Assembly (NCBI RefSeq): GCF_014490665.1
Contig: NZ_CP061038.1
Span: 4,672,501 to 4,736,500 of the forward strand
DNA length: 64,000 nucleotides
Direction of reading: 5' to 3'
Origin: Sphingomonas alpina
GTDB taxonomy: Bacteria; Pseudomonadota; Alphaproteobacteria; Sphingomonadales; Sphingomonadaceae
Shown piece after piece: positions 40,282-49,385 of this stretch. The notes under the pieces are model-generated. The model was not told the origin of the DNA. It worked only from the letters and a program-made list of their open reading frames with translations, and searched no databases. Made by a program: the position numbers and the translations under genes. Within the stretch, counting starts at the first letter, position 1. Each line of letters begins with the position of its first letter.

Positions 40282-40340
40282 GGCGAAGCCTTCCTGTTGG
40301 GGAAGCCGATAACCGGTCGGGCCTCGCTTGGTTCCGCGGT

Positions 40341-40766
40341 TCAGCCGGGCTGGAGCTCGCGCAGGCCCTGCCATTCCGGATCGGGAATGCCTTCGAGTTC
40401 AATCGGATAGACCGGATGATCCGCCAGCGCGGTGCTGAATTGCGCGACGAAATTGTCACCATCATCGGTGTAGAAGCGCCATTGCTTTGCACCGTTGCCG
40501 GTGATCGCGGCCACTTCGGTCGCCCAGTCCTGCTGGTCGATCGAGGCGAAGATCGTCTCCTCGAACGTCTCGATCATGTCGAGCGTCGCGGCGTCGGGCA
40601 TGCCGGTCGGCGTTTCGCCATACGCCCAGGTGACGTGGATCAGCAGCGGGCGCTCGACGCGCTCGTCGGGTTCGGGCAGTTGCGACAGGACCCGGATGAT
40701 GGTGCGGTTGCCATCGACCATGCCGGTGGCGATCGACCAGTCGTCTGCATTGCGCATTGGCATCAC
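40341..40766 (-). CDS. DUF695-type protein
   Basis: 141 residues, soluble. It has [40 protein letters not shown] and [21 protein letters not shown], which match the DUF695 pattern as I know it (W..Y..... then R.W.FYT.D). Function unknown. The start (two adjacent ATG at 40766 and 40763) overlaps the hemA stop, so the two are likely co-expressed. No signal peptide or membrane helix. Confidence 0.75.
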   Translation of the reverse strand: MMPMRNADDWSIATGMVDGNRTIIRVLSQLPEPDERVERPLLIHVTWAYGETPTGMPDAATLDMIETFEETIFASIDQQDWATEVAAITGNGAKQWRFYTDDGDNFVAQFSTALADHPVYPIELEGIPDPEWQGLRELQPG

Positions 40767-42007
40767 GCTGCCTTACGCAACTCCAGCCGGCTCCAGATCT
40801 CGACCAGCGCCTGGGTCAGTTCGCGCATCATCGCTTCGTCATGCGCGGGGCCGGGGGTGAAGCGCAGCCGCTCGGTGCCGCGCGGCACGGTCGGATAATT
40901 GATCGGCTGAACATAGACGCCGTATTCGGCGAGCAATATGTCGCTGATCTTCTTGGCCTTGACCGGGTCGCCGACCATCAGCGGCACGATATGCGTGGTC
41001 GAATTCATCACCGGCAGCCCCGCCTCGGCGAACATCGCCTTGAGCATCGTCGCGGCCGCCTGCTGGCCTTCGCGCTCGACACCCGATGCCTTCAGGTGGC
41101 GCACGCTGGCCAGCGCGCCGGACACCAGCACCGGCGACAGCGAGGTGGTGAAGATGAAGCCCGGCGCATAGCTGCGGATCACGTCGATGATCGTCTGATC
41201 GGCAGTGATATAGCCGCCCATCACGCCGAACGCCTTGCCCAGCGTGCCCTCGATGATGGTCAGCCGGTCAGCGACCCCGTCGCGCTCCGAAATGCCGCCG
41301 CCGCGTGCGCCATACATGCCGACCGCATGGACCTCGTCGAGATAGGTCAGTGCGCTGTACTTGTCGGCCAGGTCGCAGATCGCGGCGATCGGCGCGACAT
41401 CGCCCTCCATCGAATAGACGCTCTCGAACGCGATCAGCTTCGGCGCGGCCGGATCGACCGCGGCGAGCAGCTCTTCGAGATGCTCGAGATCATTGTGGCG
41501 GAAGACATGCTTCTCGCAGCCCGAATTGCGGATCCCCGCGATCATCGAGGCATGGTTCATCTCGTCGGAGAAGATGATGCAGCCGGGCAGGATCTTGGCC
41601 AGCGTCGCGAGCGTCGCTTCGTTCGAGACATAGCCGCTGGTGAACAGCAGCGCGCCTTCCTTGCCGTGCAGGTCGGCGAGCTCGCCTTCCAGGTCGACAT
41701 GGTAATGCGTGTTGCCGCCGATATTGCGCGTGCCGCCGGAGCCGGCGCCGACATCGTGCAGCGCCTCTTCCATCGCTGCGATCACCGCTGGATGCTGGCC
41801 CATGGCGAGATAGTCGTTGGAGCACCACACGGTGATCGGCTTCGGCCCGTTATGGCCGGCGAAGCAGCGTGCGTTGGGATAGGCGCCCTTGTTGCGCAGG
41901 ATGTCGATGAAGACGCGATAGCGCCCTTCGACGTGCAGGCGATCAATCGCCTGGGTGAAGATGCGCGAGTAGTCGACTCCCCGCAGCGACGTTCCGTCCG
42001 CTTCCAT
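40763..42007 (-). CDS. hemA: 5-aminolevulinate synthase
   Basis: 414 residues, the C4 (Shemin) pathway enzyme joining glycine and succinyl-CoA to make 5-aminolevulinate for heme. It is an alpha-oxoamine synthase: N-terminus [40 protein letters not shown] (core [10 protein letters not shown]), [10 protein letters not shown] and PLP lysine in [16 protein letters not shown] (core TLGKAFG). This gene family is the alphaproteobacterial type. The start at 42007 has no strong rivals. Full length. Confidence 0.98.
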   Translation of the reverse strand: MEADGTSLRGVDYSRIFTQAIDRLHVEGRYRVFIDILRNKGAYPNARCFAGHNGPKPITVWCSNDYLAMGQHPAVIAAMEEALHDVGAGSGGTRNIGGNTHYHVDLEGELADLHGKEGALLFTSGYVSNEATLATLAKILPGCIIFSDEMNHASMIAGIRNSGCEKHVFRHNDLEHLEELLAAVDPAAPKLIAFESVYSMEGDVAPIAAICDLADKYSALTYLDEVHAVGMYGARGGGISERDGVADRLTIIEGTLGKAFGVMGGYITADQTIIDVIRSYAPGFIFTTSLSPVLVSGALASVRHLKASGVEREGQQAAATMLKAMFAEAGLPVMNSTTHIVPLMVGDPVKAKKISDILLAEYGVYVQPINYPTVPRGTERLRFTPGPAHDEAMMRELTQALVEIWSRLELRKAA

Positions 42008-42129
42008 GTCCGCGCCCTAGCGCGCGCCGCCGCAGATTTCCAGCAACTTTGCACGATCAGCGTGATCGGATTGAACCATTTCAGTCGCACCGGCGGCAAA
42101 GCGGCCTGGGATCGTCCGGCGCCATCGCT

Positions 42130-43860
42130 TCACGACGTCCCCGGCGTCTCCGGCATCATCGTCCATGGCTCGGCCTGGCGCATGTCCAGCCGGCAAAGGC
42201 CCTGTAGCCGGTGCCGCTGCGCATAGGTCGCGACTCGCGATTCGTAATCCGCCGCCTGTGGATTGGCGAACGCCCAGTCCGGCGGGTTGAAGGTCGAAAA
42301 ACCGTTGATCGTCGGCACATTCCATCGTTCGGCAAGGAACATCGCGTCGACATTGTGCGGATAGAGGCTGTTCAGGACTTCGTGCCCGAACATCGGCTCG
42401 AACTTGCGCGCCGCGACGACATAAAAAGCACGGCAGGCCGGTGGCGGTGCCGGGATCGCCCATAAGGCCGTCCGCTGCACCGATCGACTCAGCAGCGCCG
42501 CCGATGCGCCGGTCAGCTGTTCCCCGACGAGCAGCGCGAGCAGGCCGCCCATCACGAAGGAGCGGGTCCGCAGCAACCGGTGCGCCTGCGCGCGGTACGC
42601 CGCGACCACCACGAGCAGGGCCGGCAGGACCAGGAACAACTGATAGCGCAGCACGACCCTGATCCCGCTCGCCCCGGGCGCGAGGCGGAAGACGAGGTAC
42701 CACAGGGAATGACCGAACAGCTTCAGCGTGAGCAGCCAGCTCACGATCAGCGCCAGCGCCAGCGCGCGGAGCGCCGGCGACACCGGCTGTTCCGGGCCAG
42801 CGCTGCGCCGGACGATGATCCGCCACGCAGCGGTGAGAATCAGGATGAAGAGCAGCACCGGGAAACCGGTCACATGCTCGCCGTCGATTATGCGCTCCGC
42901 CGCGCCTGTATTGGGAACCAGCGCGCGGAACAGGCGAAAAATCCATCCCCAGACATAATTGTCGGGACCGACATTGATCAAATCGATCGGATTGACCTGA
43001 TTATAGACATGATCGAAATAATGATGCCCGCCGGTTTCCCATTTCTTCGGCAGGTATGTGACGAGGAAGGGGACGATGAACACCGCAAACGAAACCACCC
43101 CGATCGCGATCGTCGCGATGTGCGGGCGGACCGCGCCGGCGAACGCGCGCGGCTTCAGCGGCATGGCCAGGATTCCGTAGAACAGCACATACAGCGCCGA
43201 AAACAGGACGGTGAACCATGCCATGTAATAGGCGGTCATCAGCCATGCGGCGAGCAATGCCGCCAGCGCGACTGCGCCAATCCGGGCGCGGGCCTTTTGC
43301 TCCGCCCGTTCGGCGCGAACGACGCCGATCATCAGCATCATCGCGACCGGCAGCAGCGCGATGATGTGAAGCTGGGCGTGTCCCGCCTGGATCACCATGC
43401 CGCTGGCGATCGTGAAAATCAGCGCGACGAACAGCGCGCTGCGATGACCCCATCCCAGGCTCCTCGACACCAGGCGATAGGCGGCGAAAAACCCGATCGT
43501 CTTGAAGGTGAAGATGTTGAGCGTGTCGGCCAGGAACGGGTCGGCGAACAGGCGCCAGAATGAATAGACCAGACCGTACAGGAAATAGCCGTCATTATAG
43601 CCGAGCGTGCCGGCATAGGGGTAGAAATAGCCGGTCGTCGCCCAGTGGCTGGCGCCGGTCAGCACATTGCGCCAATGCTCGAGCAGGCTGATTTCGATCA
43701 GGCCATCGCCGCGATCGCCATAGCCCAGATCGAATCCGCTCAGTATCGGCCCGCGAAAGAACAGCAGCATCGCCAGCGCATAGGTGGCGAACAACGCCAG
43801 CCGCTCCGGCACGACGGACGGGTGCGGCACGGGCGCGCCATTGGCGCTTTCCGTCAGCAT
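42130..43860 (-). CDS. Polytopic membrane protein, GT-C glycosyltransferase-like
   Basis: 576 residues with about ten to twelve hydrophobic helices and a soluble C-terminal part (about 470-576) with Cys residues. After the first helix is FDLGYGDRGDGLIEISLLEHW, an acidic first periplasmic loop of the sort seen in GT-C sugar transferases and YfhO-like proteins; HYFDHVYNQVNPIDLINVGPDN is also loop-like. I do not recognise a named family. A role in glycan or lipid-linked sugar transfer is only a guess. It is alone between hemA and murI. Confidence 0.72.
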   Translation of the reverse strand: MLTESANGAPVPHPSVVPERLALFATYALAMLLFFRGPILSGFDLGYGDRGDGLIEISLLEHWRNVLTGASHWATTGYFYPYAGTLGYNDGYFLYGLVYSFWRLFADPFLADTLNIFTFKTIGFFAAYRLVSRSLGWGHRSALFVALIFTIASGMVIQAGHAQLHIIALLPVAMMLMIGVVRAERAEQKARARIGAVALAALLAAWLMTAYYMAWFTVLFSALYVLFYGILAMPLKPRAFAGAVRPHIATIAIGVVSFAVFIVPFLVTYLPKKWETGGHHYFDHVYNQVNPIDLINVGPDNYVWGWIFRLFRALVPNTGAAERIIDGEHVTGFPVLLFILILTAAWRIIVRRSAGPEQPVSPALRALALALIVSWLLTLKLFGHSLWYLVFRLAPGASGIRVVLRYQLFLVLPALLVVVAAYRAQAHRLLRTRSFVMGGLLALLVGEQLTGASAALLSRSVQRTALWAIPAPPPACRAFYVVAARKFEPMFGHEVLNSLYPHNVDAMFLAERWNVPTINGFSTFNPPDWAFANPQAADYESRVATYAQRHRLQGLCRLDMRQAEPWTMMPETPGTS

Positions 43861-43884
43861 CCCGGTTGCAATCCCAGTCTCATT

Positions 43885-44694
43885 TCAAAAGGGCTCAAGC
43901 CGGTTCAGGCCATAGCTCGCCAGCGCCGGCGCCAGCGCGTCGACATCGCCGCCGCCGCGGGTAAACACCGCACGCCCCGCGCCGGGATCGTCGGGCCATT
44001 CCTGCCCCTGCGTCAGCGCCGCGACGCGCCGCGCGATGCCCGCGCCGCCATCGACGAAGCGGATCGCGCGCCCGCCCAGGCTCTGCGCGGCGGCGGTCAG
44101 CTCGGCTTCGACCAGCGGGAAATGCGTGCAGGCCAGCACCACCGTATCGATGCGCTCGCCGCCCGGCTGGCCGAGCAGGCCCTGCAGCGCGGCGGCATAG
44201 CGCGCCGGGTCGGTCGCCTCGCCGCGCAGCTTCGCCTCGGCAAGCTCGACCAGCTCGGCCGAGCCGTACCGCAGCACCAGGCAGTCGCCGGCAAAGCGGG
44301 CGGTCAGGTCATCGACATAGGGCTGGCGGACGGTCGCACTGGTGCCCAGCACGCCGATCGCGCGCGTCACGCTGATCGCCGCCGCAGGCTTGATCGCCGG
44401 CACCGTCCCGACGACGCCCAAGTCGAGTGCGGAGCGCACCGCTGCCAGCGCGATGGTCGAGGCGGTGTTGCAGGCGATGACGATCAGGCGCGGCCGATAG
44501 CGTTCGGCCAGCCGCCCGAGCAGGGCGGGCACGCGCGCCGCGATCTCCGCCTCGCTCTTGGTGCCATAGGGAAATCCCGCCGAATCGGCGACATAGATGA
44601 ACGGTGCGCGGGGCAGCAGCGCGCGGGTCGGGCCCAGCACCGACAGGCCGCCGACGCCGGAATCGAAGAACAGGATCGGTCGCGCATCCGTCAT
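43885..44694 (-). CDS. murI: Glutamate racemase
   Basis: 269 residues. It turns L- into D-glutamate for peptidoglycan. Catalytic regions: PILFFDSGVGGLSVL (Asp-Ser), LIVIACNTASTIAL (first Cys in ACNTAST), and VVLACTHFPLVEAEL (second Cys in ACTHFPL). The GTVPAIKPA segment is also family-typical. The start MTDARP is 238 bp from the divergent plsY start. The order murI-plsY-dprA has no obvious functional meaning. Confidence 0.96.
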   Translation of the reverse strand: MTDARPILFFDSGVGGLSVLGPTRALLPRAPFIYVADSAGFPYGTKSEAEIAARVPALLGRLAERYRPRLIVIACNTASTIALAAVRSALDLGVVGTVPAIKPAAAISVTRAIGVLGTSATVRQPYVDDLTARFAGDCLVLRYGSAELVELAEAKLRGEATDPARYAAALQGLLGQPGGERIDTVVLACTHFPLVEAELTAAAQSLGGRAIRFVDGGAGIARRVAALTQGQEWPDDPGAGRAVFTRGGGDVDALAPALASYGLNRLEPF

Positions 44695-44931
44695 GCGTGC
44701 CGCTTAACGTGGCTGGCGCGCGGGGCAAGGGGCTGCGCCGTCCGCGGGCCGGCACGAACCGGTCTTTTCGCGGCGGCTGGCGAAAACACGGCGCGCGAAG
44801 TGAGGTTTGTCGCCCGACGCGCGTCTGAGGATATGCGGATCGGCGCCGGGACTCATCATCCCCTTCTGTCCGCCCGGATCATGTTGGCGTCGCGATTGGT
44901 GTCGGCTATACCCGAACATAAGGGGGGCGAT

Positions 44932-45537
44932 TTGCCGACTGAATATCTGTGGATGGCGCCGGCGGGCGCGATGGTGCTGGGCTATCTGCTCGGGTCGATC
45001 CCGTTCGGGGTGATCCTGACGCGGCTGGCCGGGGCCGGCGATCTGCGCACCATCGGGTCGGGCAATATCGGCGCGACCAATGTGCTGCGTACCGGGCGCA
45101 AGGGGCTCGCGGCGGCGACCTTGCTGCTCGACGGCGCCAAGGGCTGGGCCGCGGTGCTGCTGTGCGAACATCTCTTCCCCGGCACTGGCGTGGTCGCCGC
45201 GGCGGCGGCGTTTCTCGGACATCTCTACCCGGTCTGGCTCAAATTCCGCGGCGGCAAGGGCGTCGCGACGATGATGGGCATCCTGCTCGCGCTGCACTGG
45301 CCGAGCGCCCTGGTCTATGCCGGCATCTGGCTCGGCCTGCTCGCCATACTGCGCATCTCCTCGCTTGCCGGCATGACCGCGGCGGTCAGCGCGCCGGTCA
45401 GCGTGGCGCTCTTCTCGCAATTCGACCTGGTGCTGCTGCTGCTCGCGCTCGCCCTGCTGGTGCTGTGGAAACACCGCGCCAATATCGACCGGCTGCTCGC
45501 CGGGACTGAGCCGCGCATCGGCAGCAAGAGTGGCTGA
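44932..45537 (+). CDS. plsY: Glycerol-3-phosphate acyltransferase PlsY
   Basis: 201 residues with five membrane helices. Motifs: LLGSIPFGVILTRLAG (core GSIPFG), IGSGNIGATNVLRTG (core GSGNIGATN), LGHLYPVWLKFRGGKGVAT (core GHxxPVxxxFxGGKGVAT). PlsY makes lysophosphatidic acid from acyl phosphate. TTG 44932 follows a strong AGGGGGG ribosome site and gives the normal length; ATG 44881 (17 residues more) is possible. Overlaps dprA by 8 bases. Confidence 0.93.
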   Translation: MPTEYLWMAPAGAMVLGYLLGSIPFGVILTRLAGAGDLRTIGSGNIGATNVLRTGRKGLAAATLLLDGAKGWAAVLLCEHLFPGTGVVAAAAAFLGHLYPVWLKFRGGKGVATMMGILLALHWPSALVYAGIWLGLLAILRISSLAGMTAAVSAPVSVALFSQFDLVLLLLALALLVLWKHRANIDRLLAGTEPRIGSKSG

Positions 45538-46642
45538 CTCTGCCGGGCGGGATGGCGGGCGAGACAGCGGCGGGGCGATTGCCCGCCTCCGGCTGATCCG
45601 CACCGCCCAGATCGGTCCCGTCACCTATCGCCAGCTGCTCGCGCGCTTCGGCGATGCCGCCGCGGCGATCGAGGCGCTGCCCGGACTTGCCGCGCGCGGT
45701 GGCGGGCGCCCGCCGCTGATCGCGGATCGCGCCCTTGCCGAACGCGAACTGGCGACCGCGGCGAAGCTCGGCGCACGGCATCTGTTCCTCGACGATCCTG
45801 ACTATCCTGCCTTGCTCGCCGAGCTCGACGATGCGCCGCCGGTGCTGACGCTGCGCGGCGACATGGCGCTGCTCGGGCGCACCGCGGTCGCGATGGTCGG
45901 CGCGCGCAACGCTTCGGCCGCTGCCTGCCGCTTCGCGCGGCAGCTCGCCTATCAGCTCGCGGATCAGGGCGTCGCGGTCGTGTCGGGCCTGGCGCGCGGT
46001 ATCGACACCGCGGTGCATGTCGGCGCGCTGGAGGGCGGCACGATCGCGGTGATCGCGGGCGGCATCGATATCGCTTACCCACCGGAAAACGCCGCGCTGC
46101 AGGAACGGATCGCGCGCGAAGGCCTGCTGATCGCCGAACAGCCGCCCGGCACCGAACCACGCGCGCGCCACTTTCCCTATCGCAACCGCATCATCTCCGG
46201 CCTGTCGGTCGGCACGGTGGTGGTGGAGGCAGCGCCGAAATCCGGTTCGCTGATCACCGCAAGGCTGGCGGGCGAACAGGGCCGCGAAGTGATGGCGGTA
46301 CCCGGCTCTCCGCTCGATCCGCGTGCACAGGGCTGCAACGGCCTGATCCGCGACGGCGCGATCCTGGTCCAGTCCGCCGCCGACGTGCTGGAAACGATCC
46401 GCCCGATCGATGCGCGGATGGTGCGGGCTCCCAGCTCGCCCTTCACTGGCCCGCCGCCCCGGGATGCCAGCGATGTGGAGCGCCGCGACCTGGTCTCGCT
46501 GCTTGGCCCGGTGCCGGTCGCGATCGACGAACTGATCCGCCAGTCGGGCTTCGCGCCGGCGGTGGTGCAGATGGTGCTGCTCGAACTGGAACTGGCGGGG
46601 CGGCTCGAACGCCATGCCGGCGGGCGGGTGAGCGGGGTTTGA
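45530..46642 (+). CDS. dprA: DNA processing protein DprA
   Basis: 370 residues from GTG 45530. Rossmann-like core: TAVAMVGARNASAAACRFA (core VGxRxAS), VAVVSGLARGIDTAVHVGAL (core SGLARGID), TIAVIAGGIDIAYPPEN, PYRNRIISGLS (core FPxRNRIISGLS) and SGSLITARLAGEQGREVMAVPG (core SGSLITA). A C-terminal winged helix follows. DprA loads RecA on incoming single-stranded DNA during natural transformation. N-terminal SAM-like part present. Confidence 0.96.
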   Translation: MADSAGRDGGRDSGGAIARLRLIRTAQIGPVTYRQLLARFGDAAAAIEALPGLAARGGGRPPLIADRALAERELATAAKLGARHLFLDDPDYPALLAELDDAPPVLTLRGDMALLGRTAVAMVGARNASAAACRFARQLAYQLADQGVAVVSGLARGIDTAVHVGALEGGTIAVIAGGIDIAYPPENAALQERIAREGLLIAEQPPGTEPRARHFPYRNRIISGLSVGTVVVEAAPKSGSLITARLAGEQGREVMAVPGSPLDPRAQGCNGLIRDGAILVQSAADVLETIRPIDARMVRAPSSPFTGPPPRDASDVERRDLVSLLGPVPVAIDELIRQSGFAPAVVQMVLLELELAGRLERHAGGRVSGV

Positions 46643-46696
46643 TCGAGACAGGATGTCGGCTGGACCCGGTATTGTCTGCCTGAGACTCCCAGCATG

Positions 46697-46890
46697 AAGA
46701 TAGCATCAACATGATTAGGCATCAGGCAATAGCCCCAGACCTCGACGTTCGTTCGCGCAGCCGCTTCGGCGAACAAATCGAGATAGAGCGCATAGTCGCC
46801 CTCCTCGAAGAAGGTGGCCTGACGCCCATTTCCCCGTTGCGTCACGTGATACGCGAGGCCGGGGATCACGAGGCGAGACAGGCGGGCCAT
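46697..46890 (-). pseudogene. REP-associated tyrosine transposase (RAYT) remnant
   Basis: About 60 residues of a RAYT N-terminus: MARLSRLVIPGLAYHVTQRG, TFFEEGDYALYLDLF and VWGYCLMPNHV. This is the Y1 transposase start with the HVTQRGN and MPNHV parts of the metal site. The normal continuation (HLI and the catalytic Tyr) is missing; it runs into unrelated sequence antisense to dprA. It therefore cannot be active alone. The same genome segment has REP pairs at 7949 and 22850, so an intact RAYT probably exists elsewhere. Confidence 0.88.
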
Positions 46891-46909
46891 TTCATGGAGG
46901 TTTAGTGAA

Positions 46910-46944
46910 TTTAGGGGTTAGGTAAACTGTCACCGTAATTCCCC
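46910..46944. repeat. RAYT-flank-like sequence (TTAGGTAAACTGTCACCGTAA)
   Basis: A stretch containing GGTAAACTGTCACCGTAATT, just upstream of the RAYT remnant start, resembling the short GGTGACAGTTTAC sequences I associate with the 5' side of such transposase genes. The ends GGGGTTA and TAATTCCCC are roughly inverted. The assignment is from memory and not checked. Confidence 0.4.
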
Positions 46945-47058
46945 GAATCCGGTGATTGCTTCAACATAAAGTCGAATCGAATCCGCGCTACCGCGTATCG
47001 ATGTCACATCCGAAATAGATGAATTTTACCCGGTCCGCTGTCTGCACAGGCGCGCCCA

Positions 47059-47622
47059 TCATGCGCCATCCTCCTCCCCCGTCTCAGTCCGCACCACGGA
47101 CACCCCCGATACTCCATCGATCATGATATCGTCGTCGCTCGTCCATAATGGCACGAACCCGCGTTGCTCGGCGCAGTAGCGCTCGTTCACGCCACCGCGC
47201 TCGAGCATGTTGAACAGCGCGATCTGCACGTCCTTTTGTTCGCGCTCCGCCGCCTGTACGATCGTGGTCCAGCGCCGCTGCGCGATCGGGTTGCCGCTCA
47301 TCGCGGCCCGGGTCAGCGCCCGGAACACCGCACGGTGCGCCGGGATCTCGACCGAGGATCCGTCCGGCTCCTCCACGCGCACCATCCGGTACGCTTCTTC
47401 CAGGATCATCGCCCGGGTCGGCTGGTCCGCCCCGGGCAGGCGATCGCCGCGCGTGCCCGTCGCCCCGCGACCCGGCGGCCGCCCGGCAGGGTTGCCCGAC
47501 ATGCCTTTAACAAAGCGCTGGCCGATCGGCGGCGTGCGTTTCCTGGGATTGGCCCCGGCCGCAGACGCAGCGAAGTCATCGCCCATTCGCTCGTCGGTCG
47601 ATTCTATCATTCCTTCGGTCAT
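47059..47622 (-). CDS. DUF5681 domain protein
   Basis: 187 residues from ATG 47622. The diagnostic part is GQRFVKGMSGNPAGRPPGRG (core FxKGxSGNPxGRP), the N-terminal signature of DUF5681, which is common in sphingomonads and rhizobia and sometimes resembles phage terminase small-subunit neighbours. The rest is charged and helical (ALTRAAMSGNPIAQRRWTTIVQAAEREQKD). Function unknown. Its neighbours, a transposase remnant and the AACAG repeat locus 3, suggest a patch of acquired DNA. A longer frame to 47760 runs through the repeat and is not credible. Confidence 0.75.
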   Translation of the reverse strand: MTEGMIESTDERMGDDFAASAAGANPRKRTPPIGQRFVKGMSGNPAGRPPGRGATGTRGDRLPGADQPTRAMILEEAYRMVRVEEPDGSSVEIPAHRAVFRALTRAAMSGNPIAQRRWTTIVQAAEREQKDVQIALFNMLERGGVNERYCAEQRGFVPLWTSDDDIMIDGVSGVSVVRTETGEEDGA

Positions 47623-47704
47623 GTCATGGCCCCGATCATGGCTGATTCGATTCCCCCACAACCAGAATTCCGGCATCGGTTGAATCGGCCGCGCGTGATT
47701 GTGA

Positions 47705-47876
47705 CCGCTGTTCGGGCAGCGGCCACCCCTGTTCCGGTGACCGCGACCCCTGTTCCCCACCGCTGTTCCGGAACAGCGGTGGGCGGGCGTATCTCACGGA
47801 GATACGGCTGTAATTCCACGCCCGCGATCCAACATAACAGGGGTGGTTTTTTTATTTTTGCAGAACAGCGGAAAAC
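47705..47876. repeat. Intergenic AACAGSGG repeat element, locus 3
   Basis: The gap 47623-47960 holds this element between divergent genes. CCGCTGTT or CCCCTGTT words occur at 47705, 47726 and 47747. A perfect 28-bp palindrome without loop spans 47756-47783 (half-site CCCACCGCTGTTCC). A hairpin GTATCTC-ACG-GAGATAC follows at 47789-47805, enclosed by CGGGCGT and ACGCCCG. Then come ATCCAACATAACAGGGGTG (47827-47845), a T7 run and AACAGCGGAAAAC at 47863. The last parts match locus 2 closely. Confidence 0.8.
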
Positions 47877-47960
47877 GCCGTCCCGATGGGGCATCGACCA
47901 ATGCGACGGATCGGGCCGGTCGGCGTTATATCGGCACCGCTTGCTGATCGAGGATCGCGC

Positions 47961-48719
47961 GTGACGGCTGATCAATCGAATCTGTCCGATCGGATCAAGG
48001 GCGCGATCGCCGCGGCGGTCGTGCAGCTGGTGCTCGGCTATATCCTGATCGCCGGCCTCGCGGTGCATTCGCCGGTCCGGCTGAGCGACGATCTCAAGCT
48101 GTTCGGCATTGCGCCGAACCCACCGCCCCCGCCGCCCGAGAAGAAGATTCCGCGCCGCAAGGCGAGCCGGGCCGAGGGAGCGGCATCGCCACCCAATCTG
48201 CGCGCCAAGCCGACCGAAGTGGTCGCGCCGCGGCCGGTCGTCGTGGTGGCGGTGCCGCCGCCGGTGGTCGCCGCGCCGATCGCCGGACCCGGCGCGCAGG
48301 CGTCGGCCGGGGCGGCGGATGTGCGCGGGCCCGGCACCGGCGCCGGCGGGGTGGGCGATGGGCTGGGCAGCGGCGGGTATGGGGATGGCGACGGCGACGG
48401 CGGCTATGAAAGCCCGCCGCGCCGGCGCAGCGGGCGGCTGAAGGATTCGGACTATCCCGGCGCGGTCGGCGCGGCCGGGATCGGCGGCACCGTGTCGGTG
48501 CGCTACACGGTCGAAACCAATGGCCGCGCCACCGGCTGCTTCATCACCCATTCCAGCGGCAACGAACTGCTCGACGTGACCACCTGCCGGTTGATCGAGC
48601 AGCGCTTCCGCTTTGAACCCTCGCGCGATGCGCGCGGCCGGCCGGTCCGTTCGGTCCTGGTCGAGGACCATGAGTGGGAGATCGACCAGCAGCCGGCGCA
48701 GGAGGCGCCGCGCCGATGA
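47961..48719 (+). CDS. TonB-family energy transducer
   Basis: 252 residues from GTG 47961. One N-terminal membrane anchor (about 12-35), a Pro/Lys region (PNPPPPPPEKKIPRRK), a Gly/Asp-rich stretch, then a TonB C-terminal domain (about 160-250): GTVSVRYTVETNGRATGCFITHSSGNELLDVTTCRLIEQRFRF (cores VRYTVExxGRxTGC and LLDxxTCxLIxxRFRFxP). It would pass proton-motive energy to outer-membrane receptors. No exbB/exbD next to it. GTG is preferred because upstream sequence is repeat DNA. Confidence 0.88.
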   Translation: MTADQSNLSDRIKGAIAAAVVQLVLGYILIAGLAVHSPVRLSDDLKLFGIAPNPPPPPPEKKIPRRKASRAEGAASPPNLRAKPTEVVAPRPVVVVAVPPPVVAAPIAGPGAQASAGAADVRGPGTGAGGVGDGLGSGGYGDGDGDGGYESPPRRRSGRLKDSDYPGAVGAAGIGGTVSVRYTVETNGRATGCFITHSSGNELLDVTTCRLIEQRFRFEPSRDARGRPVRSVLVEDHEWEIDQQPAQEAPRR

Positions 48720-48779
48720 CCGCCGATGACCAATGTCTTCACCCTCGCCGGTCAGGTGCCGATGTTCGGCATTCCGGGT

Positions 48780-49220
48780 TCAGCATTCCGGCTTGGCCCG
48801 CAACGGAATATGCGCAGCGGCCAGCGCGAGCGGGTAGAGCAACTCATTCTCGCGCCTGACCCGCCCGCCCAGGCGGCGCATCAGGTCGAGCGTGGCGGTT
48901 TTGAAAACCGGCCATTCGGCCTCGACCCGCGCTATGGGCCAGTCCGCCATATAGGCGATCCAGTCGCCGATCAGATCCTTGAACTCCGCGACGACGTCCT
49001 GCGCCGCCGCTGCCGCCGCGGCATCGTTGCCGCCGATCAGCCTGGGATAGATCGCACTGTCCTCGGTGTGGAGGTGCTGCATCAGCAGGGCGGACAGCGC
49101 ATCGCGCGCTGCGAGTGCCGGCCCGGGAGGGGACTGGTCCGGTTCTACGGCATCGACCAGCCGGGCCGCCAGCACGGTGAGCGCGTCATGTTCGCGCATC
49201 AGGCTTTCGTAATCGACCAT
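48780..49220 (-). CDS. Hemerythrin HHE-domain protein
   Basis: 146 residues, four-helix bundle. The iron-binding His/Glu residues expected of the family are visible: LMREHDALTVLAARLV, LLMQHLHTEDSAIYPRL (core HLxxEDxxIYP) and a C-terminal RRENELLYPLA (core ENxLLYPLA). HHE proteins bind O2 or NO or sense iron and redox state. The ATG at 49220 gives MVDYESLMREHD; five more residues are possible from 49235. Single gene, convergent with tonB. Confidence 0.88.
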   Translation of the reverse strand: MVDYESLMREHDALTVLAARLVDAVEPDQSPPGPALAARDALSALLMQHLHTEDSAIYPRLIGGNDAAAAAAAQDVVAEFKDLIGDWIAYMADWPIARVEAEWPVFKTATLDLMRRLGGRVRRENELLYPLALAAAHIPLRAKPEC

Positions 49221-49385
49221 GTCGTTGAGACCCAATTGAAATTCGGCTCGCCGCTCTCACATCCACCCTGACATTCACTTCCTAACAAAAGCTGATGGGC
49301 CGCGTGTTGGTGGCAATGCCCCCTTGACGGGCCCCCTAGAAGCTTTCCACCCTCGCGCGTACACGTAAGGACATTCATACCCTCC

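Noticed and set aside
48726..49271. A 181-codon + frame after tonB
   Set aside because: Antisense to the hemerythrin gene, which has correctly placed His and Glu residues; the + frame has no domain.
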